Below are positions 25,707 to 33,676 of a stretch of DNA of 64,000 nt, in pieces. The notes beneath the pieces were generated by a model. That model worked only from the letters and a program-made list of their open reading frames with translations, ran no database searches and was not told where the DNA came from. Source of the stretch: Winogradskyella epiphytica (GTDB taxonomy: Bacteria > Bacteroidota > Bacteroidia > Flavobacteriales > Flavobacteriaceae); contig NZ_QJTD01000006.1 in the NCBI RefSeq assembly GCF_003217215.1, positions 5,427 to 69,426 of the forward strand, in the 5' to 3' direction. The translations under genes were made by a program, and so were the position numbers. Position 1 is the stretch's first letter. Each line of letters begins with the position of its first letter.

Positions 25707-26366
25707 TTGATTGACGATTTAGAATACAACACAGAACGCGAGCATTTAATTATTCCGGAATACGGACGTCATCTACAAAAGATGATTAATTACGCTAAGA
25801 CTCGCGAAACAAAAGAAGAACGAAATAAAATAGCCAAAGCTATAATTTCTGTAATGGGAAATCTACAGCCGCATTTAAGAGATGTGCCAGATTTTCAACA
25901 TAAATTATGGGATCAGTTATTCATAATGGCCGATTTTGATATTGATGTAGATTCGCCTTATGGTGAGCCGTCAAAAGAAGAAATTCAAGCCAGACCAGAA
26001 CCTCTAAAATATCCACAAAATCATCCGAAATATCGTTTTTATGGTAATAATATAAAAACAATGATCGATGTGGCTGTAAGTTGGGAAGATGGAGAGTTAA
26101 AAGATGCTTTGACGTATACGATTGCAAACCATATGAAAAAGTGCTTCCTAAATTGGAATAAAGACACGGTAGAAGATGATGTGATTTTCGATCATTTATA
26201 CGAACTTTCAGATGGTAAAATCAACTTAAAGAATAGCGAAGAAGATCTTAGTGATGCCACTAGTTTGCTGAGAACAAAATCAAAGTACGGTTCTAAGACT
26301 AATTCTAACAAAAAGAGTTCTTCATCAAACAAGAAAAAATATTCGAGTAACAGAAAACGTTATTAA
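25707..26366 (+). CDS. DUF4290 family protein
   Basis: A 219-residue protein conserved in Bacteroidota. The start is a TTG (LEYNTEREHLIIPEYGRHLQ follows at once, the family's usual N-terminus). The middle is helical with WDQLFIMADFDIDVDSPYG and KYRFYGNNIKTMIDVA. The tail is a low-complexity Ser/Lys/Asn stretch (about 195-219) that ends RKRY. It lies 5 bp before murA, an arrangement that suggests a cell-wall-related role, but no activity is known. A weak TACTTTG box at 25645 could supply an extra promoter. Confidence 0.88.
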   Translation: MIDDLEYNTEREHLIIPEYGRHLQKMINYAKTRETKEERNKIAKAIISVMGNLQPHLRDVPDFQHKLWDQLFIMADFDIDVDSPYGEPSKEEIQARPEPLKYPQNHPKYRFYGNNIKTMIDVAVSWEDGELKDALTYTIANHMKKCFLNWNKDTVEDDVIFDHLYELSDGKINLKNSEEDLSDATSLLRTKSKYGSKTNSNKKSSSSNKKKYSSNRKRY

Positions 26367-26371
26367 GACGA

Positions 26372-27688
26372 ATGGGTACATTTAAAATTGAAGGTGGTCA
26401 CCAATTAAAGGGGAAAATTCAACCACAAGGGGCAAAAAACGAAGCACTACAGATCTTATGTGCAGTACTTTTAACTGCTGAAGAAGTTAAGATAGACAAC
26501 ATTCCAGATATTATCGATGTCAATAAACTCATCGCTCTATTAGAGAAATTAGGGGTTAAGGTGAATCAATTAGGAAAGGGTTCTTATATATTCAAAGCAG
26601 ATGAACTGAACTTGGCCTATTTAGAATCGGCTGAGTTTAAAGAGGACGGCAAAGGTCTAAGAGGATCAATAATGATTGTTGGACCTTTACTTGCACGCTT
26701 TGGTAAAGGGTATATTCCAAAACCAGGTGGTGATAAAATTGGCCGTCGTCGTTTAGATACACATTTTGAAGGTTTTATTAATCTCGGCGCTAAATTCCGC
26801 TATAATAAAGAGGAGTTGTTCTATGGAGTAGAGGCAGATAAGCTGAAAGGAACTTATATGCTTTTAGATGAAGCGTCGGTTACTGGAACGGCGAATATTG
26901 TTATGGCTGCAGTTTTAGCTGAAGGGACTACCACAATTTATAATGCCGCATGTGAACCTTATTTACAGCAACTTTGTAAGATGCTGAATAGAATGGGAGC
27001 AAAGATTTCAGGCGTGGGCTCTAACTTACTAACGATTGAAGGTGTTGATGAGTTAGGTGGAACGGAGCATAGAATGCTACCTGATATGATTGAAATAGGA
27101 AGCTGGATTGGTTTGGCCGCAATGACTAAAAGTGAATTGACCATCACCAATGTCAGTTGGGACGATTTAGGAGTGATTCCATCTGTATTCAGAAAAATAG
27201 GGATTACTGTAGAAAGAAGAGGCGATGATATTTATATCCCAGCTCATAAAGATGGCTACGAGGTACAAAACTATATCGATGGGTCTATCTTAACAATTGC
27301 AGATGCACCTTGGCCAGGATTTACGCCTGACTTGTTGAGTATTATCTTAGTGGTACTAACTCAAGCAAGAGGAGCAGCTATCGTACATCAGAAAATGTTT
27401 GAAAGCCGACTATTCTTCGTCGATAAGTTGATTGATATGGGTGCTAAGATTATTCTTTGTGATCCACATAGAGCAACAGTTATAGGTCACGATTTTAAAT
27501 CGAAATTGAAGGCTACAACCATGACATCTCCAGATATTAGAGCAGGTGTATCTTTACTAATTGCAGCATTATCTGCAAAAGGAACTTCAACAATTCATAA
27601 TATTGAACAGATTGATCGTGGCTACGAAAACATAGATGAGCGTTTAAGAGCCATTGGTGCTAAAATTGAACGTTTAGAAGGGAATTAA
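26372..27688 (+). CDS. murA: UDP-N-acetylglucosamine 1-carboxyvinyltransferase, Cys-to-Asp type
   Basis: A 438-residue MurA, first committed enzyme of peptidoglycan synthesis, transferring enolpyruvate from PEP to UDP-GlcNAc. The N-terminal QGAKNEAL, the GPLLARFGKGYIPKPGGDKIG loop and the C-terminal HIDRGYE-like IEQIDRGYENIDERL are standard. The catalytic loop reads P-G-G-D121 where most MurA proteins have P-G-G-C (Cys115 in Escherichia coli). Asp at this site is known from Mycobacterium, Chlamydia and Borrelia and makes MurA insensitive to fosfomycin. Two terminators follow. Confidence 0.95.
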   Translation: MGTFKIEGGHQLKGKIQPQGAKNEALQILCAVLLTAEEVKIDNIPDIIDVNKLIALLEKLGVKVNQLGKGSYIFKADELNLAYLESAEFKEDGKGLRGSIMIVGPLLARFGKGYIPKPGGDKIGRRRLDTHFEGFINLGAKFRYNKEELFYGVEADKLKGTYMLLDEASVTGTANIVMAAVLAEGTTTIYNAACEPYLQQLCKMLNRMGAKISGVGSNLLTIEGVDELGGTEHRMLPDMIEIGSWIGLAAMTKSELTITNVSWDDLGVIPSVFRKIGITVERRGDDIYIPAHKDGYEVQNYIDGSILTIADAPWPGFTPDLLSIILVVLTQARGAAIVHQKMFESRLFFVDKLIDMGAKIILCDPHRATVIGHDFKSKLKATTMTSPDIRAGVSLLIAALSAKGTSTIHNIEQIDRGYENIDERLRAIGAKIERLEGN

Positions 27689-27713
27689 AAGGTCTACTTA
27701 TTTCTTTATAAAG

Positions 27714-27746
27714 AAAAGCTTCAGGTAAACACTTGAAGCTTTTTCT
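27714..27746 (+). terminator. murA terminator
   Basis: AAAAGCTTCA and TGAAGCTTTT form a 10-bp stem 25 bp after the murA stop, with T5 at the end. Confidence 0.85.
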
Positions 27747-27767
27747 ATGGGAAGAATGAGCCCATTC

Positions 27768-27798
27768 AAAAAGCCCTGAGACTAATTCAGAGCTTTTC
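27768..27798 (+). terminator. Second tandem terminator-like hairpin
   Basis: AAAAGCCCTGA and TCAGAGCTTTT pair with one mismatch. It may back up the murA terminator; because of its symmetry it could also act on the minus strand for the photolyase transcript. Confidence 0.6.
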
Positions 27799-27910
27799 GA
27801 AATTGTTTGTTGAAATGGTTATTTTCGTTAAGACCTTCACAGTCTTATAGTTATATAACGTATAAAATTAACGTTTATTATGCGAAATAATTAAAATTTT
27901 TAAATTTTAA

Positions 27911-29215
27911 TTATTGTAATGCGGATTTATAGGTTTTTAAGCAGCGTTCTCGTGCTTCTTTGTGATCGACCATCGGTTGTGGATAGGAGGATTCTTGATA
28001 TTCTGGAACCCAAGTTTTTATGTAGTCATGATGTTTGTCAAACTTCTGAATCTGTGTGGTCGGATTAAATATTCTGAAATAAGGTGAAGCGTCAACACCA
28101 GTGCCAGCAACCCACTGCCAGTTTCCTACATTACTTGCCATTTCGTAATCGTGTAATTTTTCAGCAAAATAAGCCTCACCCCAACGCCAATCGATTAACA
28201 AATGCTTGCATAAAAAACTACCTACTAACATCCGAACACGGTTGTGCATAAATCCAGTTTGGTTGAGTTGACGCATCCCTGCATCTACTAAAGGATAACC
28301 AGTGTGACCATCACACCATTTTTGAAATTCGTCTTCGTTATTTCTCCAAACAATTCTATCATATTGAGGCTTAAAAGATTGGTTGGTGGTCTGTGGAAAA
28401 TGCCATAAAATTTGAATAAAGAATTCACGCCAAATTAATTCTTGCCAAAAGATCTCATTAGCTTCTGAAATAGCCTTTTTAACAACCTTCCTGATACTTA
28501 CAGTTCCAAAACGTAAATGAGGGCCTAGTCTAGAAGTCGAGTCAGCTGCGGGGAAATTTCGAGTGGCTTCATAATTCTGAATTAAACTCGAAGATACTTC
28601 ATATGGAGAAATATTTTGATTTGATGGTTGAAATCCAATTGCCGATAAACTTAAATTGGGCAATTCTTTATCTTGAATAAGTCGGTCTAAGTGAGTCTCG
28701 CTTTTAAATGGGGTTAAATCATGGGCTTTAAAGGTTGATTTCCAGGTTTTCATATAGGGCGTGTACACCAAATAGGGGCTTCCATCTTTTTTTACGACCT
28801 CATCTTTTTCAAAAATCACATGATCCTTATAAGTATTAAACTCGATATTATGCCGATCGAATAGGGATTTAATCCTAGTATCACGTTGAGTGGCATAAGG
28901 TTCATAATCACGATTAGTAAAAACAGAATGTATGGTGTAGTCTGAAATGAGTTGCCTAAAAACAGCTTCTGGTGTACCATGATAAAACCCGATACTACTT
29001 CCATAGTCATCTTCTAAACTCTTCCTCAACTGTTGAAGCTGTTCGTGAATAAAAGTGACACGTGCATCGTCTTTCTGCAAATCGTTCAAGATTTCTGTGT
29101 CGAAAATAAAAATAGGTAATACAGGCAAGCCGGCTTTTAGAGCTTTATATAAAGCGTGATTGTCATCTAGCCGTAAATCTCTTCGGAACCAAAATATATT
29201 GATGTTTTTACTCAT
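27911..29215 (-). CDS. phr: Deoxyribodipyrimidine photolyase
   Basis: A 434-residue photolyase/cryptochrome-family flavoprotein. The N-terminal antenna domain begins NIFWFRRDLRLDDNHAL. The FAD domain carries SRLGPHLRFGTVSIR, WQELIWREFF, CDGHTGYPLVDAGMRQL, HNRVRMLVGSFL and WQWVAGTGVDASPYFRIFNP, all diagnostic of the class I CPD photolyase group. It repairs UV-induced pyrimidine dimers using blue light. It is followed, after 92 bp, by an SRPBCC protein, TspO and glutathione peroxidase on the same strand, a light/oxidative-stress gene neighbourhood. Confidence 0.93.
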   Translation of the reverse strand: MSKNINIFWFRRDLRLDDNHALYKALKAGLPVLPIFIFDTEILNDLQKDDARVTFIHEQLQQLRKSLEDDYGSSIGFYHGTPEAVFRQLISDYTIHSVFTNRDYEPYATQRDTRIKSLFDRHNIEFNTYKDHVIFEKDEVVKKDGSPYLVYTPYMKTWKSTFKAHDLTPFKSETHLDRLIQDKELPNLSLSAIGFQPSNQNISPYEVSSSLIQNYEATRNFPAADSTSRLGPHLRFGTVSIRKVVKKAISEANEIFWQELIWREFFIQILWHFPQTTNQSFKPQYDRIVWRNNEDEFQKWCDGHTGYPLVDAGMRQLNQTGFMHNRVRMLVGSFLCKHLLIDWRWGEAYFAEKLHDYEMASNVGNWQWVAGTGVDASPYFRIFNPTTQIQKFDKHHDYIKTWVPEYQESSYPQPMVDHKEARERCLKTYKSALQ

Positions 29216-29307
29216 GCCGTGTTTTTAGTTTTAATCTATTCGTTTTTATAGAGATTTGTACGCGCCGTCAAATTGAAATAATTCAATTAGAGATTCGTAA
29301 TATGCAA

Positions 29308-29769
29308 TTAATAGGTTCCAAATAACTCTTCTAACTTTTTAGTTCGGTAATTGAAAATCTCCTCCAGTTTCGGTTTCACTAAAATGGGATGAACCAGCTG
29401 CCCTAATATTCCAAAAGGTAATTTATAATGAATGAGGTCTTCCATCTCAATTCCGCCGTCAATTTCTTTTATAAAATGTTTATGATGCCATAAGGCATAA
29501 GGCCCAAAACGTTGTTCGTCTACAAAATAATCTAAGTCTTTAATATGGGTAATTTCAGTAACCCATATGGTTTTAATTCCCAAAACAGGTGTGACGATAT
29601 ATTGAATAATCTGCCCTGGAAACATCGGTCTATCGGCACCAGATAAAATATGAAATCCCATATAGTCTGGTGTTATTATTTTCAAATTTTCTGGGTTAGA
29701 CAAAAACTCCCAGGCTTGTTCTAAGCTTATAGGTAACTTTTGCTTTTTATGAAGGGTGTATAGGTTCAT
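29308..29769 (-). CDS. SRPBCC family (polyketide cyclase-like) protein
   Basis: A 153-residue START/Bet-v1-like protein. LPISLEQAWEFLSNPENLKIITPDYMGF is the typical opening; ALWHHKHFIKEIDGGIEMEDLIHYKLPFG and a C-terminal helix follow. This subtype is found beside photolyases and SDR proteins in Bacteroidota and is sometimes called cell division inhibitor-like. It probably binds a hydrophobic ligand. It sits 26 bp after tspO. Confidence 0.82.
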   Translation of the reverse strand: MNLYTLHKKQKLPISLEQAWEFLSNPENLKIITPDYMGFHILSGADRPMFPGQIIQYIVTPVLGIKTIWVTEITHIKDLDYFVDEQRFGPYALWHHKHFIKEIDGGIEMEDLIHYKLPFGILGQLVHPILVKPKLEEIFNYRTKKLEELFGTY

Positions 29770-29795
29770 TTAATAATTTAAGATAGCTCATGGTT

Positions 29796-30260
29796 TTAAT
29801 TATACAGGACAACATAAGCGTTTAGAGAGGTGGCAATGCACAGCCAAATTATATAGGGAACTAATAAGTATTTTAAACGACTTAGATTATCGTCACCAAA
29901 GCTGATAAAGAAATAAATAATGATAATGGTGAGTATAATAATATTAACCAAAGCTAAAGTGGTTAACTGCTGATTGAAGAATAGGTAATTCCATAAAACA
30001 TTTAAGAGTACAGCGACGCTATAAGTTCCAATGACTACTTTGGAATTCCAAATTGTAAATAAATAACTTAAATAGATAGAGAAACAGACCATGATTAGTG
30101 TCCACGCCGCTCCAAAAACCCAGCCTGGGGGTGTCCATGGTGCCTTATTGAGAGAATCATACCAATCCCCTGAAACAGCATCACCCATAAACCAACTTGC
30201 TAAGGCTAATCCGCCAAAATTAATGATTAAGAATAGAAGAAATAAATAGAACTTTTTCAA
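29796..30260 (-). CDS. tspO: TspO/MBR family tryptophan-rich membrane protein
   Basis: A 154-residue membrane protein with five hydrophobic helices. WYDSLNKAPWTPPGWVFGAAWTLIMV and LLNVLWNYLFF are family-diagnostic. Bacterial TspO proteins bind porphyrins and affect light- and oxygen-dependent regulation. Position between the SRPBCC gene and glutathione peroxidase supports a stress role. Confidence 0.93.
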   Translation of the reverse strand: MKKFYLFLLFLIINFGGLALASWFMGDAVSGDWYDSLNKAPWTPPGWVFGAAWTLIMVCFSIYLSYLFTIWNSKVVIGTYSVAVLLNVLWNYLFFNQQLTTLALVNIIILTIIIIYFFISFGDDNLSRLKYLLVPYIIWLCIATSLNAYVVLYN

Positions 30261-30325
30261 CAGTAATCGGTTTTGTGGTTTTAAAAAAGGAATCCACTAC
30301 TATGGTAAGAAGCCTTAAGTAAAAC

Positions 30326-30817
30326 CTAGGTTTCTTTAAAATGTTTGGTGATTCTAGAACTTGTTGGTTTGGTAATTGAATAATAATAGTCTAAAAACTC
30401 ACCATTTTCGTCAATAAGGTATTTTTGAAAATTCCATTTAACCGTGGTGTTCTTTTTACCGTTAATTTTTTTTTGAGTGAGCCAAGCGTACAAAGGATGT
30501 TGATTAGGACCCTTAACATCAACTTTTTCAGTGATTAAAAATGACACACCATAATTGGCTTCACAAAACTCTTGGATCTCTTCAGGAGTACCAGGTTCTT
30601 GTTTTCCAAATTGATTACAAGGCAGGCCAATAACGACAAGTTGGTCCTTATAGCGGTCTTGCAATTCTTGCAAATCTCGATACTGAGGGGTGAAACCACA
30701 GCGAGATGCGACATTTACAAACAAGATATTTTTGCCCTTAAACTTGTGTAAGTCAATCGGAGTTCCTGCTAAACTGTTAATTTTTAAATCGTAAACAGGT
30801 GTTGTGGCTACTTCCAT
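30326..30817 (-). CDS. Glutathione peroxidase family thiol peroxidase
   Basis: A 163-residue peroxidase. Peroxidatic Cys40 lies in VNVASRCGFTPQY; GLPCNQFG carries Gln69; VKWNFQKYLI supplies the catalytic Trp/Asn. It uses Cys, not selenocysteine, and bacterial members often take electrons from thioredoxin. It is the first gene of the tspO/SRPBCC group. A hairpin (30851-30875, AAAAGCAC/GTGCTTTT) lies in its upstream region. Confidence 0.92.
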   Translation of the reverse strand: MEVATTPVYDLKINSLAGTPIDLHKFKGKNILFVNVASRCGFTPQYRDLQELQDRYKDQLVVIGLPCNQFGKQEPGTPEEIQEFCEANYGVSFLITEKVDVKGPNQHPLYAWLTQKKINGKKNTTVKWNFQKYLIDENGEFLDYYYSITKPTSSRITKHFKET

Positions 30818-30956
30818 AACAAGTGGATTTAATATAGTAAAGATACCAATAAAAGCACTTAACTGAGGTGCTTTTTAGAGCTTATCTCAATTTGATACTT
30901 TAAAAAAGGTGATTTGGTTAAGGAGTTAGATGGATAAAATGAGGTTCTTGATGATA

Positions 30957-31004
30957 TAAAAAAAGCAAAGTCAGGACTACATTGTAGTCTCGCCTTTGCT
31001 TTTT
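30957..31004 (-). terminator. Long terminator after the folE operon
   Basis: AAAAAGCAAAG pairs with CTTTGCTTTTT, with an inner stem GACTAC/GTAGTC; the minus strand ends in T7. It terminates the transcript carrying folE and the 75-residue gene. Confidence 0.88.
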
Positions 31005-31028
31005 CCAATAAATAATAACCAGCTAAAA

Positions 31029-31256
31029 TTATGCGGCTGTTAAAGGACGACCCTTTAAACGCTTTTCAATTTTTTGCTTAATAACCGTTAAACGCTTCAT
31101 TAAATCCATGAGTTTAGCGTCTTTCTTTTTTTTATAAATTTCGTTAATAGCTAAGATTAGGTCTTTAGCCTCTCTTGCTGCTACGATTCTGTCACTTGTT
31201 GTTTTAAATGAAAACTTTCTGTTTTCAAATTCTATAGCTTTCTGTATTGTTTCCAT
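31029..31256 (-). CDS. Conserved 75-residue hypothetical protein
   Basis: A small, basic, almost entirely helical protein (FENRKFSFKTTSDRIVAARE, then KKKKDAKLMDLMKRLTVIKQKIEKRLKG), with coiled-coil tendency at residues 40-70. It begins 3 bp after the folE stop, so it is co-transcribed with folE and ends before a strong terminator. I do not recognise a named family. Confidence 0.7.
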   Translation of the reverse strand: METIQKAIEFENRKFSFKTTSDRIVAAREAKDLILAINEIYKKKKDAKLMDLMKRLTVIKQKIEKRLKGRPLTAA

Positions 31257-31259
31257 AGC

Positions 31260-31952
31260 TTAATTATTTAAATAGTTTTGTAATTCTGCGATTTTTGCAG
31301 GCGTATTAAATTCGCCTCCATAATATGTTGTTACTGTTGCCGAAGTATCATCTTGAACACCTCTTGAAGCGACACATAAATGCTTTGCATCTATGATCAC
31401 CGCAACATCTTCTGTGTTTAAAACGGTTTTAAGTTCGTTGGCAATCTGATTTGTTAAACGTTCTTGTACCTGAGGACGCTTTGCGTAATACTGTACAATG
31501 CGATTAAGTTTAGAAAGTCCAATTACTTTACCTGATGACTTATAGGCCACATGGGCTTTCCCGATAATGGGTACAAAGTGATGTTCACAGTTAGAATAAA
31601 AAGTAATATTCTTTTCTACTAACATCTGATTGTACTGATACTTATTATCAAACAAGGCAATTTTCGGTTTGTTTTTAGGATCTAAACCAGAAAAAATCTC
31701 ATCTATATACATTTTTGCCACACGTTTTGGTGTGCCTTGTAACGAGTCGTCGGTTAAATCTAAACCAAGAACATCCATAATTTCTGAAAATAATATAGAG
31801 ATGCGTTCTTTTTTCTCTTCGTCAGACAACTCAAAAGCACTGGGCTTAATCGGAGTGTCTAAACTTGTAAATAAATGATCGTCACCAATTTCTTCATTAC
31901 TGAAGTCATTAATTGTATGACCATTTTTATTAGGAATTGTTACTGTGTTCAT
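31260..31952 (-). CDS. folE: GTP cyclohydrolase I
   Basis: A 230-residue FolE, which converts GTP to dihydroneopterin triphosphate for folate or pterin synthesis. FYSNCEHHFVPIIGKAHVAY carries the zinc-binding Cys and the catalytic His; LSKLNRIVQYYAKRPQVQERLT and HLCVASRGVQ (second zinc Cys) complete the site. An N-terminal extension of about 45 residues precedes the core. A promoter box lies about 40 nt upstream. Confidence 0.96.
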   Translation of the reverse strand: MNTVTIPNKNGHTINDFSNEEIGDDHLFTSLDTPIKPSAFELSDEEKKERISILFSEIMDVLGLDLTDDSLQGTPKRVAKMYIDEIFSGLDPKNKPKIALFDNKYQYNQMLVEKNITFYSNCEHHFVPIIGKAHVAYKSSGKVIGLSKLNRIVQYYAKRPQVQERLTNQIANELKTVLNTEDVAVIIDAKHLCVASRGVQDDTSATVTTYYGGEFNTPAKIAELQNYLNN

Positions 31953-31985
31953 AGCGTCTTTTTAATGTGCTGTCTTTAAGGTTTC

Positions 31986-31993
31986 CAAATTTA
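31986..31993 (-). promoter_or_regulatory. folE promoter (-7 box)
   Basis: On the minus strand TAAATTTG matches TAnnTTTG, 34 nt upstream of the folE start codon. Confidence 0.6.
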
Positions 31994-32196
31994 AATCAAA
32001 GCACGCTTTAGTGTTTTTTAAACGAAGACCTTGGTCTTCAATAAATGTTTAGTCGTTAATCTTTCTGTTAGCTAACAAAACAACCCTGTATCATAAAGAG
32101 TTAATGCCTCAGTTTGATACTTGATTTTCTCAAACATACAAAATGTTTAATGTTTTAACATCATAGCTAAACATTAATTAACAGAGAATTAAGAAT

Positions 32197-32364
32197 TTAG
32201 AAGAAGATATGGTAGAATAGGGCCATTAAAATTCCAGCGAAGCTTGATCGTATGCCTATTAACAATTGTAGTTGCTTTTTTATGCTTCCGATTCTTAATC
32301 TTGCTTTTTCCGTTTTGACAAGAGCATAAGTAATGCCGATTATGGGATTGTACAAATTGGTCAT
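32197..32364 (-). CDS. Possible 55-residue small protein
   Basis: An ATG-to-TAA frame of 55 codons in the otherwise empty 493-bp space between folE and the next gene. It begins MTNLYNPIIGITYALVKTEK, has a basic middle, and ends with a hydrophobic stretch SFAGILMALFYHIFF that could anchor in the membrane. No homologue is recognised. It could be a real small membrane protein or a decayed fragment. The rest of this spacer shows only the folE promoter. Confidence 0.35.
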   Translation of the reverse strand: MTNLYNPIIGITYALVKTEKARLRIGSIKKQLQLLIGIRSSFAGILMALFYHIFF

Positions 32365-32446
32365 AATTGAATAATTCCTATATTTAGGATGTGATTTAGT
32401 ATGTATTTATCATAGATAAAAATTAAGATTAACCATTCGTTTTAAA

Positions 32447-32863
32447 ATGAAGAAAATCAGATATTCAAAAGAAAGATTAAGGAGTAACTATAGATTAGGG
32501 ATATTCTTTGTGCTTATTGGAATTGTTCTAATTTTACTATCCTTAATTATGGGTGATTGGAAAAATATGTCATTAAAATCAGTTGGTGTAGGACAAATTC
32601 TAGCAGGAATTCCGATGTTTATCCTTTACTACTTTGAGAAGAAAAAACAATATCTAACAATAGATGATGGAGTGATCGTAAAAAATACCTTGATTCCAAA
32701 ACGAATAAAGCTTTCAGAAATTAATTCAATTCGAGAATTTGCGGGTGACTTAAAATTAATTACCAATAAAAGTGAATTTGTCATCGATACTCAAATTATT
32801 GAATCAGATTCTTTAATAGACTTGAAAAATGAATTAAAGAAACACCATCTTGAAAACATATAA
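32447..32863 (+). CDS. Small membrane protein with PH-like C-terminal part
   Basis: A 138-residue protein with two membrane helices (about 18-36 and 47-64), followed by a charged linker FEKKKQ. The cytoplasmic part YLTIDDGVIVKNTLIPKRIKLSEINSIREFAGDLKLITNKSEFVIDT resembles bacterial PH-like domains. Function unknown. It stands alone on the plus strand. Confidence 0.65.
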   Translation: MKKIRYSKERLRSNYRLGIFFVLIGIVLILLSLIMGDWKNMSLKSVGVGQILAGIPMFILYYFEKKKQYLTIDDGVIVKNTLIPKRIKLSEINSIREFAGDLKLITNKSEFVIDTQIIESDSLIDLKNELKKHHLENI

Positions 32864-33010
32864 TTCCAAAAATGGCTGTAATGAAGGTCTTGTTTTTTTA
32901 ACTATCATATGTAAACTACAACTGAGTTGAAAAAAAAGAAATTGTACAGAACAAATCATCAAATCTAAAAATCAGTCGTATTTATTAATGCTTGAAAAAT
33001 GGGCTTCTAA

Positions 33011-33478
33011 ATGATAGAAATAATACTTTCAGCCTTAGCTGATTTTGGTCTTATTCGAGAAGATGATAAGCATCACAAAAGAATCAAGGAAAAGGAAAAG
33101 AAAGATGGCATAAATAGAGCTTTTCAAAAATATATTTTGCAACCGAGTTCTATTATGGTAATAGTCCTTATGCTGGTTGGTCTAACTAGCGCTTTTCTAT
33201 TTTTTAACTACCAAAGATCATCAGGTTTTACGAATAAAACAAAAAAGGAAATAACAGCAATGAGCGAAAGAATGGAAGAGTGGAAGGAGAAATACGGCTA
33301 TTACCCTAAAGATATGAATGCATTAATAGGAAATAGTCCCATAAGAATAGAGTGGAATAAAGACGCTTGGCATACGGAATATAAATTCGAGATTAATACG
33401 AGCGGACAAGGCTTTAAAATTAGTTCTGCAGGACCTGATAAGCTGTTCGGAACGGAAGATGATATAGAGTCCAAATAA
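33011..33478 (+). CDS. Pseudopilin-like protein (GspG C-terminal type), solitary
   Basis: A 155-residue protein. A charged N-terminal region (1-45) precedes one membrane helix (about 50-68) and a periplasmic part with YGYYPKDMNALIG, WNKDAWHTEYKFEIN and FKISSAGPDKLFGTEDDIE, the calcium-loop signature of type II secretion major pseudopilins. It lacks a canonical prepilin cleavage site at the start, and no secretion genes lie nearby. It may be a membrane protein that reuses the GspG-like domain. A 39-residue gene follows at once. Confidence 0.7.
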   Translation: MIEIILSALADFGLIREDDKHHKRIKEKEKKDGINRAFQKYILQPSSIMVIVLMLVGLTSAFLFFNYQRSSGFTNKTKKEITAMSERMEEWKEKYGYYPKDMNALIGNSPIRIEWNKDAWHTEYKFEINTSGQGFKISSAGPDKLFGTEDDIESK

Positions 33479-33488
33479 AGCAATTGAC

Positions 33489-33608
33489 ATGAAAAAGAAT
33501 TCATTTTGGGAGACGATATCCAATTATATGAAGTTTCAAGTAATAGTTGTGGGACTTATTCTAATTGTACTGGTTCTTTTTGTTGTCGGAAAGGCCTTAT
33601 TTGCTTGA
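33489..33608 (+). CDS. 39-residue single-pass membrane protein
   Basis: An ATG at 33489 opens a 39-codon frame ending at TGA 33606-33608. It reads MKKNSFWETISNYMKFQVIV and then an unbroken hydrophobic helix (VGLILIVLVLFVVGKALF). It starts 10 bp after the pseudopilin-like gene on the same strand, so co-expression and physical partnership are likely inferences. It is too short for usual gene-calling limits. Confidence 0.6.
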   Translation: MKKNSFWETISNYMKFQVIVVGLILIVLVLFVVGKALFA

Positions 33609-33676
33609 TAAAAGCATATAATTAGCCTAGATCTTATTTGAAAATAAAGCCATGAAACAACTCAAAATTTTAGGTA

